Shown: piece by piece, positions 9,541-17,970 of the stretch | How positions within the stretch are numbered: the first letter of the stretch is position 1 | Layout of the letters: the number at the start of each line of letters is the position of its first letter | Source of the DNA: Chryseobacterium viscerum | Lineage (GTDB): Bacteria > Bacteroidota > Bacteroidia > Flavobacteriales > Weeksellaceae | Direction: 5' to 3' | DNA length: 64,000 bases | Assembly: GCF_002899945.2 (NCBI RefSeq) | Contig: NZ_PPEG02000012.1 | Coordinates: forward strand, 1-64,000 | Notes under the pieces: generated by a model | The model's input: the letters and a program-made list of their open reading frames with translations, nothing else | What the model was told of the DNA's origin: nothing | Databases searched by the model: none | Made by a program: the position numbers and the translations under genes

Positions 9541-11826
9541 TTATTTCTTTTCTCTTCTTTGAGCATCAAGAACGGCAATCGTAGCAAGGTTTACGATCTC
9601 GTCTACGCTTGAACGCATTTGAAGAACGTGTACCGGCTGTTTTAATCCCATTAAGATTGGTCCTATCACCTGTGCTACTTTCATTCCTCTTATAATTTTG
9701 TAAGAAAGGTTGGCACTTTCCAGATTCGGGAAGATAAATGTATTTGCTGGTGTTGTTCCTAATTTTGAGAATGGATAATCGCTCAGGTGATCCGCGTTCA
9801 TTGCAAAATCAGGCTGAATTTCTCCATCTACAATCATTTTAGGATATTTCTCATGAAGGATGCTTACTGCTTTAGCTACTTTCTTAGAAGTTTCAGAAAT
9901 AGCAGCGAAGTTTTCGAACCCAAGCATTGCAATTCTAGGCTCGATAGCAAAAGATTTCACTGTAAATTCTGCCATTTTAGCAATATTCACAAGGTCTTCA
10001 GAAGTAGGGTTTTGGTTGATGGATGTATCTGCAAAGAAGATAGGTTTCTTTTCAGACAGGATCATCATCATTGCCGCTACTTTGTCCACTCCTTTATCTT
10101 TTTCAATAACCTCCAACACAGGACGCAATACTGAAGTATAGTTTTTAGAGAATCCTACGATAAGACCATCCGTATCTCCATGTCTTAGCATCAGAGGTCC
10201 AAAATAATCTCTCTGACGAACATATCTCTTCGCTTTGTACTCGTTCATTCCTTTTCTCTGACGAAGTTTCCAAAGGGTTTCTCTGTATTTTTTTCTGTTT
10301 TCTTTCTGGTCATCATCACTTGGATCAATGATCGGAACATCCAGGGTAATTCCATAACGTTCCATCTGCTCTTGGATGTATTTCTTATCTCCTAAAAGGC
10401 TTGGATAAGCAATTCCTTCTTCATAAAGGATCTGAGCAGCTTTCAATACGTTGTATTCTTCAGCATTCCCAAGGGTAATTCTTTTCGGATTGGATTTTGC
10501 ACGGCTCTGCATCATTCTTACCAATCTTTCATCTCTTCCCATTCTGTCTAAAAGCTGGTGCTCATATTCTTCAAAATCAGCAATCGTTTTTCTCGCAACA
10601 CCACTTTCAATAGCCGCTTTTGCTACAGCACTCGATACTTTTGTGATCAGTCTGTTATCAAATGGTTTTGGAATGAAATACTCTCTTCCAAATTGCATAT
10701 TTTGAACGTTGTATGCTAAAATTACAGCTTCCGGTACTGGTTCTTTTGCCAAGTCAGCAATAGCGTGTACGGCAGCAAGCTTCATTTCTTCATTAATTCC
10801 TGTAGCCTGTACATCCAATGCACCACGGAAGATATAAGGGAATCCTAATACGTTGTTTACCTGGTTAGGATAATCACTTCTTCCTGTTGCCATGATAACA
10901 TCTTTACGAGTCTCGATAGCAAGATCATAAGCGATTTCCGGATCAGGGTTAGCTAAAGCGAATACGATAGGATCGTTATTCATGCTCAACAGCATTTCCT
11001 GAGTCATCACGTTTCCTTTTGACAATCCCACAAACACATCCGTTCCTTTTACAGCATCTTCTAATGTTTCAATATCTGTCTGAGCGATGAAATCTAATTT
11101 TTCAGGAGTAAGATTTTCTCTTTTATGATTGATAACCCCCTTACTGTCACACATCAGAACATTTTCTTTTTTCAGTCCTAATGAAATATAAAGCTTCGTA
11201 CATGCAATAGCAGCGGCACCTGCACCATTCACCACCATTTTCACTTTATCAATATCTTTATTAGCAATCTGCAAAGAGTTGATCAATGCTGCTGCAGAGA
11301 TAATGGCTGTTCCGTGCTGGTCATCATGCATCAAAGGAATATTTAATTCCTCTTTCAGTTTTTGTTCTATATAAAATGCCTCAGGAGCTTTAATATCTTC
11401 CAGGTTGATTCCTCCGAAAGTAGGAGCAATACCTTTTACAATTTCAATAAATTTATCCGGGTCTTTTTCATCAATCTCGATATCAAAAACGTTGATATCA
11501 GCAAAGATCTTGAATAAAAGACCTTTTCCTTCCATTACCGGTTTTGAAGCTTCAGCACCGATGTCTCCCAGTCCAAGTACTGCAGTACCGTTAGAAATTA
11601 CTGCTACCAGGTTTCCTTTTCCTGTATAATCGTAAACAGTTTCCGGTTTATCATGAATTTCCATACAAGGAACAGCTACCCCAGGAGAGTAAGCCAGTGA
11701 CAGATCTCTTTGAGAAGAGTGTGGCTTTGACGGGATTACTTCAATTTTTCCTTTGGGTTCTGCTTTATGATAATCTAGCGCGGCCTGGCTAAAGTTCTTT
11801 TCGTCACGATTGTTGTTACTTGACAT
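9541..11826 (-). CDS. maeB: NADP-dependent malic enzyme (MaeB type, with phosphotransacetylase-like domain)
   Basis: Oxidatively decarboxylates malate to pyruvate with NADP+, supplying NADPH and pyruvate. The 761 residues match the large MaeB class. Domains in order: malic N-terminal domain (about 15-160) with SLAYSPGVAVPC; NAD(P)-binding domain (about 165-400) with the metal-site motif HDDQHGTA and the nucleotide loop VVNGAGAAAIAC; then a C-terminal phosphotransacetylase-like domain (about 430-761), thought to sense acetyl-CoA rather than catalyse. The gene starts 16 bases after the BadF-family kinase and is probably cotranscribed with it. Confidence 0.96.
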   Translation of the reverse strand: MSSNNNRDEKNFSQAALDYHKAEPKGKIEVIPSKPHSSQRDLSLAYSPGVAVPCMEIHDKPETVYDYTGKGNLVAVISNGTAVLGLGDIGAEASKPVMEGKGLLFKIFADINVFDIEIDEKDPDKFIEIVKGIAPTFGGINLEDIKAPEAFYIEQKLKEELNIPLMHDDQHGTAIISAAALINSLQIANKDIDKVKMVVNGAGAAAIACTKLYISLGLKKENVLMCDSKGVINHKRENLTPEKLDFIAQTDIETLEDAVKGTDVFVGLSKGNVMTQEMLLSMNNDPIVFALANPDPEIAYDLAIETRKDVIMATGRSDYPNQVNNVLGFPYIFRGALDVQATGINEEMKLAAVHAIADLAKEPVPEAVILAYNVQNMQFGREYFIPKPFDNRLITKVSSAVAKAAIESGVARKTIADFEEYEHQLLDRMGRDERLVRMMQSRAKSNPKRITLGNAEEYNVLKAAQILYEEGIAYPSLLGDKKYIQEQMERYGITLDVPIIDPSDDDQKENRKKYRETLWKLRQRKGMNEYKAKRYVRQRDYFGPLMLRHGDTDGLIVGFSKNYTSVLRPVLEVIEKDKGVDKVAAMMMILSEKKPIFFADTSINQNPTSEDLVNIAKMAEFTVKSFAIEPRIAMLGFENFAAISETSKKVAKAVSILHEKYPKMIVDGEIQPDFAMNADHLSDYPFSKLGTTPANTFIFPNLESANLSYKIIRGMKVAQVIGPILMGLKQPVHVLQMRSSVDEIVNLATIAVLDAQRREKK

Positions 11827-11842
11827 AAAATTTTGTTTTTTG

Positions 11843-12694
11843 TTAAAGTATATATTTAATGTGGTAATCTACTAAGCTTTCAATTGGTTTCTGCACAACA
11901 TGTCCCACATTTAAATTAAGTTCTGTAGCTACAGAACGCAGTATGTTTTCATAATAATAAGCGATAGAGCCGATGAAATTGATCTCGGCATCTTTTGCTT
12001 CCTCATAAGGGAGAACCTGGTATTCAAAGAAGTTTCTCATTTCTTCAAAAACCATATCCTGGAAATAAGGATGATCTTTTCTTTCGATCACAAATTTGGT
12101 AAAGTTCGCCAAATAGGCGTTGGGTCTTGGAGTATGATACATATTTTTCAATGCATCTTCTACGGTAAGCTGATAGTCTGCTTCAAATTCTTTGTGAAGG
12201 TCTGAAGGCAGTTTTTTCATGAAATATCTGCGCACTAGCTGCTTTCCGATAGCACTGCCACTTCCTTCATCCCCGATCAGGAATCCAAGGGAAGGCAATT
12301 CAATCTTCAGATTTTCACCATCAAAAAAACAAGAGTTTGATCCTGTGCCCAAAATGCACACGATGGCAGGTTTTCCGTTATAGGCTGCATAGGCTGCGGC
12401 CATCAGGTCTTCCTTTACAATAATTTCTGCTTTTCCAAATACCTTCAGCAATTCTTCTTCAATGGTTTCACAATTTTTCCTCACTCCACATCCGGAACCA
12501 TAAAAAAAGACTTTGGTAATTGAATTTTTAACTGATATCAGATTGCTATTCTTCTGTATTTCAGGAGCGATAAGTTCTCTGTTGATAAAATTCGGATTGA
12601 AACCTATTGTTTCTGTTTTTAGAAAAACTTTTTTAAAGTCATCAAGTATTACCCAATCCGTTTTAGTAGAACCACTATCTACAATAGCAACCAT
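11843..12694 (-). CDS. BadF/BadG-family ATPase, probable N-acetylglucosamine kinase-like protein
   Basis: A 283-residue ASKHA-fold kinase of the BadF/BadG/BcrA/BcrD family. The phosphate-binding loop DSGSTKTDW opens the protein, and the second phosphate motif ILGTGSNSC and the adenosine segment GSAIGKQLVRRY are visible. Family members of this length in flavobacteria are usually annotated as N-acetylglucosamine kinase-like; the substrate cannot be read from sequence. A role in recycling amino sugars from peptidoglycan or chitin is an inference. It is the first gene of a probable two-gene unit with maeB. Confidence 0.85.
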   Translation of the reverse strand: MVAIVDSGSTKTDWVILDDFKKVFLKTETIGFNPNFINRELIAPEIQKNSNLISVKNSITKVFFYGSGCGVRKNCETIEEELLKVFGKAEIIVKEDLMAAAYAAYNGKPAIVCILGTGSNSCFFDGENLKIELPSLGFLIGDEGSGSAIGKQLVRRYFMKKLPSDLHKEFEADYQLTVEDALKNMYHTPRPNAYLANFTKFVIERKDHPYFQDMVFEEMRNFFEYQVLPYEEAKDAEINFIGSIAYYYENILRSVATELNLNVGHVVQKPIESLVDYHIKYIL

Positions 12695-12779
12695 ATTTTA
12701 GATTTTAATTTAAGCGTGCTAAATTATGAATTTATCTTCAATTAGCATTTAAAAACAACCTGGAAGCTGTCTAAAATCA

Positions 12780-13043
12780 TTAATGTTTAATCTCTGTTTT
12801 TTTTTCATTGAATTGTAAAAGCCAATCTTCTATTTCGTCTTCCAGATAGGAAGTCTGTAATACCATTGCATTGATAAAATCATCGGGGACAGGTTCCCCG
12901 CTGGAGTTTTCAAGATTCCACAATTCGTTTGACATATTTTCATATTCAGAATACACTCTTTTGAAGCGGGAATTTTCTTTCTCAAGAGCCTCAATATTTT
13001 TCTGTTGAAGCTGGAATTTTCTGTATTTGTTTTGACGTTTCAT
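12780..13043 (-). CDS. Small coiled-coil protein of unknown function
   Basis: An 87-residue, charged, soluble protein. Residues 8-50 have a heptad-like pattern rich in Glu, Lys and Leu, suggesting a coiled coil, and a Trp/Glu-rich second half (LEDEIEDWLLQF) suggests a further helix. There is no signal peptide or membrane segment. I do not recognise a named family. Codon use looks coding throughout. It stands alone between the kinase and a 363-base gap. Confidence 0.65.
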   Translation of the reverse strand: MKRQNKYRKFQLQQKNIEALEKENSRFKRVYSEYENMSNELWNLENSSGEPVPDDFINAMVLQTSYLEDEIEDWLLQFNEKKTEIKH

Positions 13044-13406
13044 ACAAATATTATTAATAATTGGGTCATAAAATGTTGGAGTATATGCTCTTAATCGTGC
13101 ACTACAAGATAGAAAAAACCATCAACACAAGGAGTTGAAAATGAATTTATTATCAGGTCATTATTACATCATTCTGAATATTAAAATTAGAAATAATTTT
13201 TATTAAAAAAAATATTTTAACAACTTTTTTCAGTGTTTAACATATAGTTATAAATTTGCATATTCATATTATGAAGTTTTATAATTATTGGCATTTTAAA
13301 ATCATTATGAACAATCAGAGTACAGTAAGGCTTTCACCTGCTGAGATATAAACACTCTCTTACTTCATACAATATGTACACAAATTTTTAGTTTTATATT
13401 AATTCA
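13044..13406. other. Gap without a gene
   Basis: AT-rich sequence between divergent genes, so it should hold promoters both ways, but I find no strong TTTG/TAnnTTTG pair. A 14-codon frame at 13307-13351 exists; I do not consider it a gene. Confidence 0.5.
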
Positions 13407-13865
13407 ATGAAAGATATACTCATACGCCAGAAACAGGTTTTGTTCTTCATTATTGCAGGAGGACTGAGCGCTATTGTAGAAATAGGCAGCTTTAAGATTT
13501 TCAGCACTTCTCTTCCTCATTTCTTTGTAAGGGAAACCAACTTTCATGGCATACATTATCCTTTAAGTAATATTTTTTCTACGAGCTGTGGGATCATCAC
13601 CAATTATTTTCTGAGTATCTGGTTTGTTTTTGAAAGAGGAAAACATTCGAAGAAAAAAGAGTTCGCTTACTTTATGGTGGTATCTTTCTTTTCAACATTA
13701 CTCAGCTTAGGATTTTTCCAGATATTTTATAGTTTTATATTTAAAGACAATATCAATTTATTTTTTTATACCTTGAGCCCGGAAATAATCAGTAAAATTG
13801 CAGCAATATTGCTGGTTTCCATTCTTAATTATTCGGTAAAAAAGAAAGTAATTTTTAACGGTTAG
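13407..13865 (+). CDS. GtrA-like membrane protein
   Basis: A 152-residue membrane protein of the GtrA/DPMS type, small flippase-like proteins with four transmembrane helices often linked to transfer of lipid-linked sugars across the membrane. The first helix is FFIIAGGLSAIVEIGSF, typical of the family; a second follows with IITNYFLSIWFVFER (the NYxxxxxWxF pattern is characteristic), and two more end with ILLVSILNYSVKKKVIF. It is the first gene of a four-gene plus-strand operon, three bases before the acyltransferase, which suggests a cell-envelope role. Confidence 0.85.
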   Translation: MKDILIRQKQVLFFIIAGGLSAIVEIGSFKIFSTSLPHFFVRETNFHGIHYPLSNIFSTSCGIITNYFLSIWFVFERGKHSKKKEFAYFMVVSFFSTLLSLGFFQIFYSFIFKDNINLFFYTLSPEIISKIAAILLVSILNYSVKKKVIFNG

Positions 13866-13868
13866 GCT

Positions 13869-14606
13869 GTGACAAAAATTTTAAATTATCTATGGAGATT
13901 CTGGTTGCTGTTGTTGGCATTTTTTCTGACAGTTACCATTGGAATCCCGGTCTATATTTTATCTTTCAATAAAAAGCATTACAAGTACGGGTATAAACTT
14001 GTCAGACTCTGGTGTTTCGGAATGTTCTACGGAATGGGCTTCAGATATGATCTCATTAAGCTTTCAGAACAGGAAATGGACAAAAAGATACCGTATGTCT
14101 TTATCTCCAATCATACTTCCATCATGGATATTATGCTTACCTGTATTCTATTACCGGATCATCCGATATGTTTTGTAGGGAAGAAAGAACTGGTAAAGAT
14201 TCCTATTTTTGGAACCATATATAAAAGGATATGTGTCATGGTAGACAGAGCGAGTGCGAGAAGCCGCGCTGATGTATATCGGAGGTGCGCAGAGAAGATG
14301 GAGGAAGGCAACAGTATTGCCATTTTTCCTGAAGGCGGTGTACCTGATGACACTTCTATCATCCTGGATGATTTTAAGGACGGAGCATTTATGCTGTCTT
14401 CAAAACATCATTCCCCAATAGCTGTTTATACCTTTATCGGACTCAAGGAAATGTTCCCTTTTGAAAACTCAAAAGGCTATCCTGGAAGAGTAAAGGTGTA
14501 TTTCAATGGAATCATTGAGCCTACAGATTCGCCAAAAGACTTAAAGGCAGAGGCTTATGAAAAAATAAAAAAAACCTTAATCAGGTATTCCGTTGAAAGG
14601 AAATAG
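13869..14606 (+). CDS. 1-acyl-sn-glycerol-3-phosphate acyltransferase (PlsC family)
   Basis: A membrane-bound acyltransferase that probably makes phosphatidic acid, or acylates a related lipid, from acyl-ACP or acyl-CoA. An N-terminal transmembrane helix (about residues 10-32) precedes the catalytic NHTSIMD motif (the HX4D box, His82-Asp87) and the FPEGG motif (153-157), both diagnostic. Length of 245 residues is normal. The start is GTG at 13869, four bases after the GtrA stop. Its substrate could differ, for example an aminolipid, because flavobacteria make glycine and ornithine lipids. Confidence 0.9.
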   Translation: MTKILNYLWRFWLLLLAFFLTVTIGIPVYILSFNKKHYKYGYKLVRLWCFGMFYGMGFRYDLIKLSEQEMDKKIPYVFISNHTSIMDIMLTCILLPDHPICFVGKKELVKIPIFGTIYKRICVMVDRASARSRADVYRRCAEKMEEGNSIAIFPEGGVPDDTSIILDDFKDGAFMLSSKHHSPIAVYTFIGLKEMFPFENSKGYPGRVKVYFNGIIEPTDSPKDLKAEAYEKIKKTLIRYSVERK

Positions 14607-14636
14607 TTATATTTGTTTGTGAAATCTATAATAAAT

Positions 14637-16082
14637 ATGTCAAATTATTCTAAACAAACCAATTGGGCTCAATTCATTCCATTGGTTACTGTATTCTTCT
14701 TTTGGGGATTTGTAGCAGCCAGTAATGATATTCTCATCCCAGTTTTTCAAAAAGCCTTCAACTTATCACAAACTGAAAGTATGCTGGTCCAGATATGCTT
14801 TTATGTAGCATATACTGTAGGTTCTTTAATTTATATGATCATATCAAAAAGCATTAAGCAGGATTTGATCAATAAAATAGGGTACAAAAACGGTCTTATT
14901 GTGGGACTTCTTATCTCTGCAATGGGAACCTTGTTGTTCTACCCGGCTGCCAATATGCATTCTTTTCCGTTAATGATCTCCGGATTATTTATTGTAGGTT
15001 TAGGATTCTCTCTTCAGCAGATTGTTGCTAATCCGCTCGCTATTGAGGTAGGTCCTACAGAAACGGGATCTCAGAGATTAACAATGGCTGGGGGAATCAA
15101 TAACTTAGGAACGACAATAGGACCGCTTATCGTTGCATTTGCTATTTTTGGTTCTGCAAGCGCAGCCAATACAGAAGCAAGTATCGAAAGTGTAAAAATA
15201 CCTTATCTTATATTAGGAGCAGCTTTTGCTCTTGTAGCTTTAATGCTTAAATTCTCTTCCCTTCCTGCTATCACACCTACCAATAGTACGGATACAGATG
15301 ATACCACTCCGGGAGAGCACAGAAGTTCAGCTTTCCAGTACCCTCAATTGGTAATGGGAATGATCGCGATCTTTGTGTATGTAGGAGTAGAGGTTTCCAC
15401 AGCGAGTAACCTTCCTGCTTATATGGAAAAAAACTTAGGATTTGAAACGAAAGATGTAGCTCCTTACATCTCATTATACTGGGCGTCATTAATGATTGGC
15501 CGTTGGACAGGTGCTGTAGAGGCATTTGACGTGAATGCAGGCTTCAAAAAGGTCTTAAGATTCTTAGCGCCTTATCTTGCGTTTGGTGTCTTTTTATTCG
15601 TAAATGCACTGGCTCATCATGATCTTTCTCCATTCTATGTATATGGATTTATCATTATTGCGATGATCATCTGTGATATCATGAGTAAAGGAAACCCGGC
15701 AAGAATGCTTTTAATCTTCTCATTAGCAGGAATTACAGCTCTACTTGTTGGTATGTTTACTTCAGGTATGGTTTCTGTGTATGCATTTACCAGTGTAGGT
15801 CTTTTCTGCTCTACTCTATGGCCATGTATCTTTGCATTGGCTATCAACGGACTTGGAAAGCACACCAACCAGGGATCAGGATATCTTATCATGATGATTA
15901 TGGGGGGTGGTATTGTAAGCTTTATACAAGGTTATATTGCAGATATTACGAATATCCACTTCAGTTATATCGTTGGGGTTGTTTGTTTTGCTTATCTTGC
16001 ATTCTATGCGATCCGTGTGAGTGGGATTTTGAAAGCCCAGGGCATTGATCTGGATAAAGTATCTAAAGGTAATGGTCATTAA
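14637..16082 (+). CDS. Sugar:H+ symporter of the major facilitator superfamily (FucP/GluP type)
   Basis: A 481-residue transporter with 12 predicted transmembrane helices. The N-terminal segment (FFWGFVAASNDILIPVFQKAF) matches the fucose/glucose/galactose permease group of Bacteroidota, as does the later segment ASNLPAYME. Substrate is likely a hexose or a related sugar. The open frame begins at 14613 with a non-ATG codon, but the ATG at 14637 (MSNYSKQTNW) matches the family's start. The gene ends inside the next gene by an 11-base overlap, so translation is likely coupled. Confidence 0.9.
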   Translation: MSNYSKQTNWAQFIPLVTVFFFWGFVAASNDILIPVFQKAFNLSQTESMLVQICFYVAYTVGSLIYMIISKSIKQDLINKIGYKNGLIVGLLISAMGTLLFYPAANMHSFPLMISGLFIVGLGFSLQQIVANPLAIEVGPTETGSQRLTMAGGINNLGTTIGPLIVAFAIFGSASAANTEASIESVKIPYLILGAAFALVALMLKFSSLPAITPTNSTDTDDTTPGEHRSSAFQYPQLVMGMIAIFVYVGVEVSTASNLPAYMEKNLGFETKDVAPYISLYWASLMIGRWTGAVEAFDVNAGFKKVLRFLAPYLAFGVFLFVNALAHHDLSPFYVYGFIIIAMIICDIMSKGNPARMLLIFSLAGITALLVGMFTSGMVSVYAFTSVGLFCSTLWPCIFALAINGLGKHTNQGSGYLIMMIMGGGIVSFIQGYIADITNIHFSYIVGVVCFAYLAFYAIRVSGILKAQGIDLDKVSKGNGH

Positions 16083-17133
16083 TATAACAAGGAAAATATA
16101 TAATAAGAAAAGATTTTGGGCGGGTGTTTTACTTGCCCAATTTCTTTTATTTTACGGTTTCTCAAAATCCAACATGATGATTTCTTTTTTTGAGAGCTTC
16201 TTTGAGCTTCAGAAAGCACTCCATCAGATGCTGTTCAGCTGGATTCCTTTTTCTATGGGAGATCTTATCTATATTATATTGGGAGCTTTTATATTGTATT
16301 ATGCAATCACTGTATTCAGGAAGCAACGAAGAAATGATTCTATGATGAAGATCCTGATTATCATTAATATCTTTTATTTTATCTATCAAATCTTTTGGGG
16401 AATGCTGTACTTCCAGACTCCTATCATTAAGAAGCTTTCAAGCCAGAAAGAACCGGATGTAGAAAAAGCAAAAAAACTGGCTCTTACCTACCTTGAAAAA
16501 TGCAAGCTAACGCGACAGTCTGTTCATGAAAATGCTAAGGGAGTTTTTATCATCACAAACCTTACTGCTATACAAAAGGAAATTCTCAATCAGCAGACAA
16601 AATTACCCTCTTACATATCAGATAAAAAGACAACTCAGATATTAGCTATTAAACCGAGTGTATTCAAGAATGTGATGAGCTTTACCGGGATTTTGGGATA
16701 TTATAATCCTTTTACCGCAGAAGCCCAATATAACTCTGAGTTACCCCCTACTTTCATCCCTTTTACAACCGCTCACGAGAGTTCTCACCAGCTGGGTTTC
16801 GCCAGGGAACAGGAAGCTAATTTTGTGGGGTATTTAATAGGGATTCATTCCACTAATCTGGAGTTGCGGTACAGCACCGAGCTTTTTACTTTAAAGAGTC
16901 TTTTAAGGTTTATTGTTGAGGAAGATCCTGAGTTTGTAAAAAATGTTCTTCATCATTATTCTCCTGCTATGAAAAAAGACCGTACTTATGAAAAAAGTTT
17001 CGTGCTCAGCCATCAGGGATGGCTGGATGACTTCTTTGGATACACCAACAATCTGTTTTTGAAAAGTAACCAGCAGGAAGGCTCGGTCACCTATTCTTAC
17101 TTCATAGATCTCCTCTTAAATTACGAAAAATAA
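16072..17133 (+). CDS. DUF3810 protein, zinc-metallopeptidase-like membrane protein
   Basis: A 353-residue protein with two or three N-terminal transmembrane helices and a soluble C-terminal part. It carries HESSH (235-239), the HExxH zinc-ligand motif, followed by REQEANF, where Glu246 or Glu248 could be a third ligand. This fits the DUF3810 family of flavobacterial proteins. A peptidase activity is an inference from the motif. The start chosen is the ATG at 16072, which overlaps the end of the symporter gene by 11 bases; an upstream start at 16045 is possible but less likely. Last gene of the GtrA-PlsC-symporter operon. Confidence 0.85.
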   Translation: MVINITRKIYNKKRFWAGVLLAQFLLFYGFSKSNMMISFFESFFELQKALHQMLFSWIPFSMGDLIYIILGAFILYYAITVFRKQRRNDSMMKILIIINIFYFIYQIFWGMLYFQTPIIKKLSSQKEPDVEKAKKLALTYLEKCKLTRQSVHENAKGVFIITNLTAIQKEILNQQTKLPSYISDKKTTQILAIKPSVFKNVMSFTGILGYYNPFTAEAQYNSELPPTFIPFTTAHESSHQLGFAREQEANFVGYLIGIHSTNLELRYSTELFTLKSLLRFIVEEDPEFVKNVLHHYSPAMKKDRTYEKSFVLSHQGWLDDFFGYTNNLFLKSNQQEGSVTYSYFIDLLLNYEK

Positions 17134-17136
17134 ACA

Positions 17137-17224
17137 CAAAAAAGAATCGTATCAGGCGATACGATTCTAAAAACACAAATGATGAAAAAAAATTTATTAC
17201 CTTGACTTGTTCCCTCATTCAAGG
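17137..17224 (-). ncRNA. Candidate small RNA with promoter and terminator
   Basis: On the minus strand a good promoter (17259-17230) is followed after about 7 bases by a short stem, CCTTGA (17224-17219) pairing with TCAAGG (17205-17200) around a 13-base loop, a 30-base linker, then an 11-bp terminator hairpin (17168-17143) and a T run. The product would be about 85-90 nt. The terminator has its T run only in the minus direction, so it is not simply the end of the plus-strand operon. A short peptide frame starts in the loop, but it does not stop before the terminator. No family is recognised. Confidence 0.45.
17143..17168 (-). terminator. Hairpin terminator, minus orientation
   Basis: Perfect stem AGAATCGTATC / GATACGATTCT with a 4-base loop. 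On the minus strand it runs into a T stretch; on the plus strand it is followed by A residues. It may still help end the plus-strand operon that stops at 17133. Confidence 0.75.
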
Positions 17225-17229
17225 CGATG

Positions 17230-17259
17230 TAAAAGTACGACATATTTTATAAATACAAA
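17230..17259 (-). promoter_or_regulatory. Predicted promoter of the candidate small RNA
   Basis: Minus strand: TTTG (17259-17256), 18 bases, then TACTTTTA (17237-17230), close to the Bacteroidota consensus TTTG / TAnnTTTG. Start site predicted near 17223. Confidence 0.5.
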
Positions 17260-17925
17260 AACATTTCCATCCTTTTTTAAAACTTTATGAAAACTTTATG
17301 ATTTTTTAAGTTTTTTTGAGTTCATGCCGAAACATCACAAATCGCAATCAATCCGGGCATCAATATAAAAAACATCAATTAAACACCATATAACCTACAA
17401 AAATATTAATAAATTAAACAATTGTTTAAATATAATTCATTGCTCTTTTCCAAATTTTTCACACTTTTAAAGTTGGAGTTATCACCCCTATTTTGCATGA
17501 TATTTCTAAAATTTAAGTTCAAAGAAGCAGAGATATTTGGGTCAGAATGACAGCGTTTATTTCTCCTGTTTTACCACAATTTATTCCTTGCAAAAACGCG
17601 CTATATTTTGTTTAAAAGAAAGCTCTTTTTACTCCCAAAAGTAAAACTTAATCTAAACTTTACCATGAAAGCTTAAAAACATCTGCCTATGCAAAACGAT
17701 CCTCTATTTTGACAAAAACATATATTCTGAAACTCATGTATTTTCCTCAAAAATCTATTTTATCAAAAAATAATCTATCTCTGAAAAGAGGTAAAGCCAG
17801 CCAATTTTAATAAAAATCATATTATAAAATTTACTTTTAAATTCAAGTTTTGTAAAATAAAATACTGAGATTCAAATAAAATCTATCAACACCTGTTTAT
17901 ATCTCACTAATAAAGGAGATTTTTT
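17260..17925. other. AT-rich gap upstream of the peptide secretion locus
   Basis: Very AT-rich, no coding frame of note and no inverted repeat that I can see. It separates the minus-strand small RNA promoter from the plus-strand promoter at 17926 and could hold regulatory sites for either. Confidence 0.5.
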
Positions 17926-17956
17926 TTTGTATATTTAAAACATCTGTGTATTTTAG
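17926..17956 (+). promoter_or_regulatory. Predicted promoter of the peptide secretion locus
   Basis: TTTG (17926-17929), 19 bases, then TATTTTAG (17949-17956), one mismatch from TAnnTTTG. The start site would be near 17963, only about 8 bases before the ATG at 17971, so the transcript would be almost leaderless. Confidence 0.5.
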
Positions 17957-17970
17957 ATAAAAATATTAAC

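Noticed and set aside
13307..13351. A 14-codon frame starting ATGAACAATCAG
   Set aside because: Too short, no ribosome site or similarity; its presence before GtrA is expected by chance.
17179..17205. A plus-strand eight-residue frame (two ATG, then Lys/Asn/Leu codons) possibly a leader peptide
   Set aside because: No operon follows it that would be attenuated, and the stronger structure is on the minus strand.
17137..17214. A Phe-rich short frame within the candidate small RNA, suggesting a pheST-like leader peptide
   Set aside because: It starts in the hairpin loop, does not stop before the terminator, and no phenylalanine gene follows.
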